This document shows, piece by piece, positions 57,401-64,000 of a stretch of DNA of 64,000 nucleotides; position 1 is the stretch's first letter, and every line of letters begins with the position of its first letter. The notes below the pieces were generated by a model. It saw only the letters and a list, made by a program, of their open reading frames with translations, made no database searches and was not told the origin of the DNA. Origin of the DNA: Dysidea avara. Taxonomy: Eukaryota; Porifera; Demospongiae; Dictyoceratida; Dysideidae. A program made the translations under genes and the position numbers. The stretch covers positions 29,551,525 to 29,615,524 of the forward strand of contig NC_089279.1 in assembly GCF_963678975.1 (NCBI RefSeq), given 5' to 3'.

Positions 57401-59493
57401 CCTACAACTGTTTTAACCTCAATCACATACTAAAGTTACCAGCTTAAAAATAGTATAAGTATTCCCGGCCATAAACATAACAGTACTAAATTAAATACCA
57501 GTATGATGTGAAAATGTCCCCATACACGTATGCATGCTTGGCCTCAAGTCATTAGGCTGGGCTGTGGTGAGTTGGTCTTTATTAATAAGATGGTGTACTC
57601 CTTGCATGACAAACTATTGACTGACAGCCATACTATTTGCACAGTTGTCATAATCAGGAAATGAGTTGTAATAATACCACTGTGTGTCAGTTTTGATTAT
57701 GAAAGAATAAAATTTGTGTACTGCTGGGATGTGTATTGTTGTGGTTGTAGTATTGCTTAAATACAAGATGTCTAATTTATTTTCTCAAAAACTTGGTCAT
57801 CCTAACTTTGTATATTGTACAGGCATTCAACACTTTTATTGACGATGTGTTCGCATTCATCATCACCATGCCAACATCACACCGAGTTGCAGTGTTCAGA
57901 GATGATGTTGTGTTTGTTGTCTATTTGTACCAGAGATGGTGAGTAGCCCATTGTGCAGTCTCTGCTTATGTTACGTAGTAAATAACTATACAAACATGTG
58001 TGCATCTAGTCAAACATTAACTGGTGGCTGACTAGTTTACTCTTAGTGGTTGTCACTTTCAACCATTGCTGAAGTGTTACATGTTTGAATGGTCATTTAG
58101 GCCATGTTAAAGCCACTGCTCAGAAATTTCTGGGCAAATTTGTATGCAACGAACCCAATCTAATCACAATATACACAATGGTATGAATGCTAGTTTACAA
58201 AACTTATAGTATGTACACGTTGAGCTGAATCCTCAAAAACATTTAATAACCCATGATCAAGGATTCAATTACACACAATCTTGAAATTTGGCTCATTTGT
58301 AGTACTGCTTGACCCGCTAAAAATATTTCTGACAATATTTACGGCCAATCAAAATTTTCACAATACACTTCCTATGGAGAAGCCATATAAATACAGTGTC
58401 CATTACAGCCCTTTCCTGCATTTTTAATAGAGCCAAACCGTACGTGTCTGTTGTTGACACCTTTGCTTTTACCACTGATCATCTGGTTGGCTGAAATGTT
58501 AACTTTGTTGAGAAAAATCCCCTTTTAATTTTTAGCTGTTTTTCAGGATCAACTTGTACATACTATAGTGTTGAACACTTTACTATCTAAACCACATCCA
58601 TAATTCCTGTGTAATCTGACACTGTTAGCTACTTCAATAAGACTTCACCAATATCCCCAATTTGACACAGTTTTGGGTACCAATGGATGTCAAATTATTA
58701 AAACTTACCGAATATGTGACCGTCTCAGCAAAAACCCGACTTGTTCGCACAAGAATGCGTATTGAGAAAAATGAAATTTAAAAATAATTCGTAAAATTAC
58801 GCATGCTACAAAGAAAAATACACAAGTTTTTATCGGGCCAGTATTCAAAGAAGGAAGACTCAAATCAATTAAAACTACTGTATATACCATCTTATTCGCC
58901 TGCTCATGGAGAGTTTGAAAATCTTTGTTTCGTTTCTGTAGCTTCAATGGTATGCATGTCACGTGCGTTTGTTTACGATGCGGTAAATGTAAACAAGATC
59001 GTCATCGTTTTTTCTACCAAGCCGCTTTCATATCCATATGTGCAAGTGTCTACAGGACTAACACTATACCTTGGCTGATGTACTGATCCATGGTGAACAT
59101 TTTAAGCCAAATTGCAATGCTGTAGACTAATCCAAACGGAAGTTATGACTGTGAATGTAAGCGCATGTAGTTTATTTTCAGTATAGTCACTGTACAAATC
59201 GATTATCTTACTCTTCCTACTGGCTAGTGCTATAATTTCAAAACTACACACCACAGAAGGCTGAAACTTTGGTGATCCATTCCTTGGAAACTGCTAATAA
59301 TGCTGAGTGAATAAAAAAAATTTAATTGTGTGAACAAGTTGGGTTTTTGCTGAGACGGTCACATACACTATTGTTAAGTTACATTAACATAATGTGTACT
59401 GTTTTATTATGTAGGTTATACCCTGTGGATAAGGCAAGAGTGAATGAGTTTGGAGAATCACTTGAGGACACACAAAAGCACAAAAGTGACTGA
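48452..59493 (+). CDS. CLPTM1L: Cleft lip and palate transmembrane protein 1-like
   Basis: Fifteen GT-AG exons in consistent phase: 48452-48622, 48671-48771, 49496-49697, 50116-50240, 50550-50625, 50820-50937, 51898-51992, 52045-52129, 52607-52710, 53455-53571, 53628-53745, 54725-54780, 54918-54962, 57823-57938 and 59415-59493. They total 1608 bp, encoding 535 aa against 538 in human. It has an N-terminal membrane segment (about residues 8-30). A luminal domain includes [12 protein letters not shown] multi-pass C-terminal half carries [71 protein letters not shown] and [14 protein letters not shown]. The family are ER membrane lipid scramblases. Intron 1 is 48 bp. Intron 6 holds a MITE and a CATA microsatellite; intron 13 holds an antisense gene; intron 14 holds a TA-flanked element. 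Confidence 0.93.
50981..51474. mobile_element. MITE with ACCGTATATGA ends, inside a CATA array
   Basis: The ends ACCGTATATGACCGTAT and ATACGATCATATACGGT are inverted repeats. CATA units stand on both sides. Internally it has several units of the form CCCGGCGTTTAAA / CCCGGCGTGTATTTGAG. Non-coding; lies in CLPTM1L intron 6. Confidence 0.7.
51475..51720. repeat. CATA tetranucleotide microsatellite
   Basis: About 60 near-perfect CATA units. Long ORFs reading MYVC or YIHT on both strands are artefacts of the repeat. Confidence 0.97.
55232..56572 (-). CDS. Secreted protein gene nested antisense in CLPTM1L intron 13 (copy 1)
   Basis: Five GT-AG exons, all phase 0: 56366-56572, 56234-56293, 55922-56077, 55708-55860 and 55232-55360. 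They total 705 bp, encoding 234 aa. It starts with a clear signal peptide ([20 protein letters not shown], cleavage likely before API). A Thr/Asn-rich stretch with N-glycosylation sequons comes next, then helical segments [35 protein letters not shown] and [20 protein letters not shown] Pro/Asp/Lys-rich linker ([20 protein letters not shown]) leads to an amphipathic C-terminal helix. I recognise no family. A second copy at 61921-63109 keeps the same exon structure, which supports it being a real gene. It is entirely within an intron of CLPTM1L on the other strand. Confidence 0.82.
56678..56687 (-). promoter_or_regulatory. TATA box of secreted gene copy 1
   Basis: TATAAAAGGG on the minus strand about 105 bp upstream of the ATG. 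Conserved in copy 2 at 63225-63234, within a stretch where both upstream regions are nearly identical. Confidence 0.6.
57240..57440. repeat. Repeat shared by 57.24, 60.37 and 63.80 kb
   Basis: All three copies contain GGTTAGTATCAAGTTAC, CTCAAATCCGGTATTAAAAT and CACCAACAATTTTATCAC. The copies at 57.2 and 63.8 belong to the larger duplication around the secreted gene; the one at 60370-60490 is a separate short copy. Confidence 0.7.
58715..59363. mobile_element. 649-bp TA-flanked element in CLPTM1L intron 14
   Basis: Terminal inverted repeats of about 38 bp begin TGTGACCGTCTCAGCAAAAA. They are flanked by TA at 58713-58714 and 59364-59365, as for Tc1/mariner-type insertions. It holds a 91-codon ORF (58803-59078) with no resemblance to a transposase. 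Confidence 0.8.
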
Positions 59494-59631
59494 AGTTCCC
59501 TTGTATCACTGTACATTTTAGCCGCCATTTTATATTTTTGTTTTATCATTATTAATAATTACTACTTAGCAACCAATGACAGTGTGAAATACTACAAGTG
59601 TGAGCAAATTAGCTATAAACTGTTTAGTAAG

Positions 59632-59637
59632 AATAAA
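59632..59637 (+). terminator. Poly(A) signal of CLPTM1L
   Basis: AATAAA 139 bases after the CLPTM1L stop codon, the first such signal downstream. Confidence 0.55.
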
Positions 59638-59639
59638 TT

Positions 59640-61010
59640 GTGCATTTCTTAAGAACATCAGTGAAGTTTTAGTGGTGTCTGGCAGTAGTCTTGTGTGGCT
59701 AGGCCGCAAATTTTAAGGGCAGGTTTTATTCTGTCCCCGGTGCAAATGATAAAGATGTCTGGCTATGTGAGACTCTAGTCAAGCAGTGGTCTGCATGCAG
59801 AATACTAAATGTTATAGAATGAGTGATACACTGCAAATATTTGGAGAGGTCAGTAAATGTGATTAACACTACCCTTCGGTGGGAAATGTCTTATAGAAAG
59901 TAAGTTGCCGTTTTGTAATTTGGTTTACAAAAATATATTTTTTACACATTGAATATTCATGTATTTGTGTTGTTAATGTGTTGCAGAAAATTTCCCTAAC
60001 AAGAAAATTGTTGAAAAAGAATTCCCTATTACTCTCCATGTTAGATCACATCAACACCCATGGTGTGGTCATGTGGTATGCCTGAAACCAAGAATAATAT
60101 GTGAGTATTATCCAATATGCAAAAGGGCATTAATTTTGCCATTTGTGCAGTTGCATTGATACTACAAGTTAATACCATGCAAGAGTACAATAATAGATGG
60201 GGGTAGAAGGGAATTCAAGGTTCCCCTTAGGAATTTCCCATACTGTATACACTTAAGAGGAGGGGCTCACAATAAAAGTACTTTGCAGTATGCATGCTAT
60301 AAAATGTTTACATTCATAATCAGGTATGAACTCTGTGATAATCTCTATAACCAAATCGTATCTTTTTGTGTGGTTTGTGGTTAGTATCAAGTTACCCTCA
60401 AATCCGGTATTAAAATCACCAACAATTTTATCACATCATTCTGATACTATGGCTAACCAGCATAGGAACTCTAATAATTTTTGAATTAATTTGCATAAAT
60501 TAGTGATATGAAATGAAATTAACTATGAAGATATACAAACTCACATACTAAAGCTAATGTGTACAAAATCACAGGAATTGTTATTATGTTACCATACGTG
60601 GGCAACGTGGCCACATAAATTTTAAGGCTTAAAATATAACAACTTTTAGTTCCATTATCCTATACACACCCCTTTTGGTTTTCATTTACATTAGTGACAA
60701 AATGCAGATATTTTATTTCAGCTTATTATGTGATATAAAGTTTGTGCCCACACAATAAGCCTGGTTATCACATGCCCATCCAATCTCTCACATAATTGTG
60801 ACTAACAATGACAACATAACGCGTGTTTAAGTATGTGTATGTTCTGTTAGAGTACTGAAATGAAACTATAAATGAATGGGCTTGAATTATCCAAGTATTC
60901 CACTTCTCTGAACACTTTTATCATTGACCGTATCATTATTAATCATAGACTGAACCATTTGTTAGTACATTTATCATAAATATACACTAGCTATTAAACT
61001 GTCAGCTCTG
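59640..61010. other. Intergenic DNA downstream of CLPTM1L
   Basis: No gene seen. It contains the short repeat copy at 60370-60490 and a decayed relative of the pogo-like MITE at about 60830-60930 (GTTCTGTTAGAGTAC, then GGGCTTGAATTATCCAA). Confidence 0.5.
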
Positions 61011-61014
61011 CTGT

Positions 61015-61650
61015 AAATTCAATAACACAATGTACATACAGTGTATGGTATACAATAGTAGGGTACTCTGGCACTGTAGCTATTGGCTATGGCATTTACT
61101 GCAGTAATATTTTGTCAAGAAAAGATTTGGTGAATTTTTAATCAACAAACTAGAGATGGATAACCTGTGTTTATTGCTCAATTATTAAATTTCTGGTCCA
61201 GTACATGTGAGGTGGGTAGCTAGGATTGGTATAAAACTGATTTTGAAACACGCACACTATTCAAGCAAACATACTTTATTGTTTGCTGATTTTTGGCTAC
61301 TTAGATCTGAAAAGTCACAAGAGCATTAAAGTTGAAGGACTAGATTGTGGTTGAAAATTAAACAAGGTTTGACCTACAGGTAAGCTTCTTATTTTACTTC
61401 ACAATGTATATAAAACAATGATGTCCTGCTATGGCCACTAGCTGGTGTTGGATGGTACCATATATTCCCGCTTGTATATAGCCCATCGTATCTAGTACTC
61501 CTGGGTGATTAATAGTCTAGTAAATGGTATGTGTGCACATGTTTGTGTGTGTATGTGAGTGCGTGTGTGTATTATAAGAGTGTTTTGTTAGTTTCAGTTA
61601 AAGTCAGTAGCACATCTTCCCTGGAGAGCATTTATGTATGGTAAGCCTGT
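61015..61650 (+). pseudogene. Duplicated relics of CLPTM1L exons 10, 11 and 13
   Basis: Relics of exon 10 (about 61305-61380, GATCTGAAAAGTCACAAGAG, with a deletion), exon 11 (about 61430-61527, CTCCTGGGTGATTAATAGTC) and exon 13 (about 61598-61640, TTAAAGTCAGTAGCACATCT). They lie in the same order as in the gene, along with matching intron 9 sequence at 61015-61140. Exon 12 is missing. The frames are broken, so the exons are non-functional. They came with the duplication that carried the secreted gene copy 2. Confidence 0.85.
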
Positions 61651-61920
61651 ATTATTGTCTTATCTCAGTCAACAGTCAAATCCTGTGTGCCATACTGTAC
61701 TTAGTACATCAATACATTTTGCCATAATTCAATTTTAAGTAATGTAGTAAAAATGACAATGTGTACATGAATACATGAATGATAAAAATGATGATATGAA
61801 TTGATAAGTGATGTGACTGCCAAAAATGTACACGAGATAGTCCCGTATTATAATGTCATATTAATTGTGTCTATTCGACTCTATTGTCCTATTATTAAAT
61901 GGTCATAGTCTACAAGATAG

Positions 61921-63109
61921 TTAGTTGATCTGGAAATTTAGGATGTCTCCAACAGTCAATAACACTTGTAACTTGAGGGCACCCAACTTCAGTACTTTGT
62001 CAAGTTGTTCACATCTTTGTTTATCATCAAGTTCATCAGATCCCATTTCCTGTGTATAACACAACTTAAATATGCCACATGGCTATAATAACATTGTTAC
62101 TTAGGCCCCAAACAAAAGCTAAGGTATTCTTCACAACCTCATGAATATGACCACCTCATTAGAGTGACAATGTTAAATAGGTCTCAAATAATGCTAAAGT
62201 GTACTTCATGACCTCATTTTAGTGATCATGTTACTCAGCTTCATGTATTTCAATCCCAAATAGAGAGGTGGCCCTGTTAATGAGGTTTCATTGTACATGC
62301 ATGGTCATCTTACCGTTTTCTTATCTGATTTCTGCTCATCCATGGGTGGGTCAGTTGGTTGAGGTTTGTCACTGATTTTACCATCACTAGTAGAGTCTTG
62401 TTTATCTGTTGGTTGTGGTGTAGTCGCTGCTGCAGTATCCTTAAGCTTACTATCCAATGCTTTAGTCTAGAGTGTGTGGAGAATTGCAATGAAGTTTGTG
62501 TAGCAGTTTGTACAGGTGTTGAACTTACCAGGTTGTTAAGGGCTGCAATACTCTTCTCCATCAGCTTGATAGTTTTATTGTAAAATTCAGTAATAATCTC
62601 ATTAGTTTCATTGTTAGCAAGATGTTGAATAACAGGGAGTAGTTGTGTTAGTGATGTGATGTCATCTCTGATGGTATTGATATCCTACAAGTGCAGGAAA
62701 ATAGTGACCCTGTTGTGTTCGTGTGTGTGTAGTGTAGTATGTATATGAATGTGTGTAACTATATTAACTCACAACATCATTAGTAGACTTGCGTACGTAG
62801 CAGTTTGTTCGAGACATGTTAAATGTTTCATTCTACAAGAAGACAATACAAACACAATGATAAGGAATACTACAAACTACAATTAGTGTTATGTAAATAA
62901 GTGCATGTACTCACCATCTCTCTCTCCAAATCATCTACTGATTGCTTTGTGTGTAAAACATGTAATTGTGCAGTTGTCAGTAGTCCATTGATGTCAGCAG
63001 TAGAGTAGCTGGTATTCGTGTTTTTTGTTACACTATTAATGGGAGCTGCTTGACTACCCATCACCATCATCATAGATATGACTGCTACAAGAATGATATA
63101 CTTATTCAT
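61921..63109 (-). CDS. Secreted protein gene, copy 2
   Basis: Exons 62915-63109, 62773-62832, 62529-62684, 62314-62466 and 61921-62049, again all phase 0. They total 693 bp, encoding 230 aa. The signal peptide is [20 protein letters not shown]. The mature part follows copy 1 closely ([39 protein letters not shown], the Pro/Asp linker with PPMDEQKSDKK, and the C-terminal helix). Exons 2-5 have the same lengths as in copy 1, and exon 1 is 4 codons shorter. All indels keep the frame, while the CLPTM1L exons duplicated with it have decayed. This is evidence of selection on this gene. No recognised family. Confidence 0.82.
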
Positions 63110-63224
63110 TTTCTTCTCCAGTCTCTTTTTATACTAGTTGAAATTACGATAGAAATATATAGAAATTTATCAATTCTCTTTGTAGATTTAATTCTTGTCA
63201 ACTGACAAGTTCAACTGCAGTCAA

Positions 63225-63234
63225 CCCTTTTATA
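63225..63234 (-). promoter_or_regulatory. TATA box of secreted gene copy 2
   Basis: TATAAAAGGG on the minus strand about 116 bp upstream of the ATG, matching the position in copy 1. Confidence 0.6.
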
Positions 63235-64000
63235 CTCTCTTTCTGCTGTGTATTTTGCAACTAAACTTAAATTTGGGATCTGCTGTATGAATGACAATGG
63301 GCTACATTCCTTTCCCATTACAAAAAGGGGGATTTTTTTATAAAAAGCAATGTAAACACAAGTATATTTTTAAAATTTTTTAATTCCACCATTTTATCCA
63401 CATCCTCTGTTGCCAAATATTAATTCCTTCTGGGAAAATGGAGAATTAGCTGTTGTTTACTAACATGAATGTGTGTTCAGTACAAGAGTTAATAATATAC
63501 CATTGTCTAATATTAACAATGGAAATAAGAGTATAACTATTTTTATTGATTTCTGTGGTCGTCTTGCAACAAAGTGACTGGGTTTCTTTGAAATGTTCAA
63601 AAATTAACAAAATTATTTACATGTTATGGCTTCAGCTTGTTTATATAATTTGTATGGTATTATTTAGTGGCATATTAATTATTGTCATGTGTAAAGTTTA
63701 TTCATTTAAAAAAACAATAGAAGATTACATCCAGGATGAATGATCCTTGTCCGTACAGTTGAGTTGTAACAACTTGTCAGTTGATTTGTATAAATTGTGG
63801 TTTGTGGTTAGTATCAAGTTACCCTCAAATCCGGTATTAAAATCACCAACAATTTTATCACCTAATTCTGATACTAGTATAGGAACTTTAATAATTTTTG
63901 GACTAAGATTATGCATGCTTGGCAGTACAATGGCTTTTGCATATATACACTGTACCTACAACTGTTTTAACCTCAATCACATACTAAAGTTACCAGCTTA
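63235..64000. repeat. Conserved upstream flank of secreted gene copy 2
   Basis: Collinear with 56688-57480 to the end of the window, with small indels. The duplication therefore extends past the right edge. A 63-codon minus-strand ORF (63725-63916) has a stop in the other copies and is not taken as coding. Confidence 0.7.

Noticed and set aside
58803..59078. 91-codon ORF taken first as an independent gene
   Set aside because: It lies wholly inside a TA-flanked element with inverted ends and resembles no known protein.
63725..63916. 63-codon minus-strand ORF upstream of secreted gene copy 2
   Set aside because: The matching sequences at 57.3 kb and 60.4 kb have TGA in the same frame, so there is no sign of selection for coding.

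Overview
The window is nuclear DNA from an animal. It carries spliced orthologues of two animal genes, CLPTM1L and ARL2BP, with very short introns (about 48-50 bp in places) among AT-rich sequence packed with MITEs, a non-LTR retrotransposon and SINE-like repeats. The compact introns and repeat style suggest a sponge such as a haplosclerid demosponge, but that is an inference and not a species call.

Left two thirds (1-42.5 kb). On the minus strand lies a lineage-expanded family of large, mostly single-exon genes that I cannot match to a named family. Copies are: A (1-622, runs off the left edge), B (10.6-13.5 kb, broken), D (24.2-26.4 kb, intact, 731 aa), E (29.8-30.5 kb, C-terminal relic), F (32.7-35.5 kb, intact, divergent, 941 aa) and C (40.3-42.5 kb, wrecked). 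All N-terminal copies share a strand-His motif (ILGHS) followed about 30 residues later by a strand-Cys motif (FLGCCGG), the layout of the CHAT/caspase (clan CD) peptidase fold. They also share a distant C-terminal motif (CRFxF...LFFTDSHYG). This is the best candidate here for an undescribed system.

Three of these copies (A, B, C) each sit just downstream of a copy of ARL2BP, so the duplicated unit was [ARL2BP + CHAT-like gene]. Only the rightmost ARL2BP (42.8-48.3 kb) is complete with 7 exons; the other two keep exons 4-7. Mobile elements date the copies: a 223-bp TA-flanked MITE is in units A and B but not C, and a 2.9-kb element with an 8-bp target duplication is in B while A keeps the empty site. 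Copy B also carries a 327-bp fold-back palindrome.

Between the CHAT-like genes are a 5'-truncated LINE (37.6-40.3 kb), a tandem SINE-like pair (27.6-28.2 kb) whose 3' end resembles that LINE, and several MITEs.

Right third (48.4-64 kb). CLPTM1L (+, 15 exons, 535 aa) starts 109 bp from the ARL2BP start across a shared bidirectional promoter. Inside its intron 13, on the opposite strand, is a five-exon gene for a secreted protein of 234 aa. That region was duplicated at 61-64 kb: the secreted-protein gene survives intact (230 aa) while the CLPTM1L exons copied with it have decayed. An unusual quasi-palindromic motif, CTCTATTAGAGTA, recurs about twenty times across the window on both strands.
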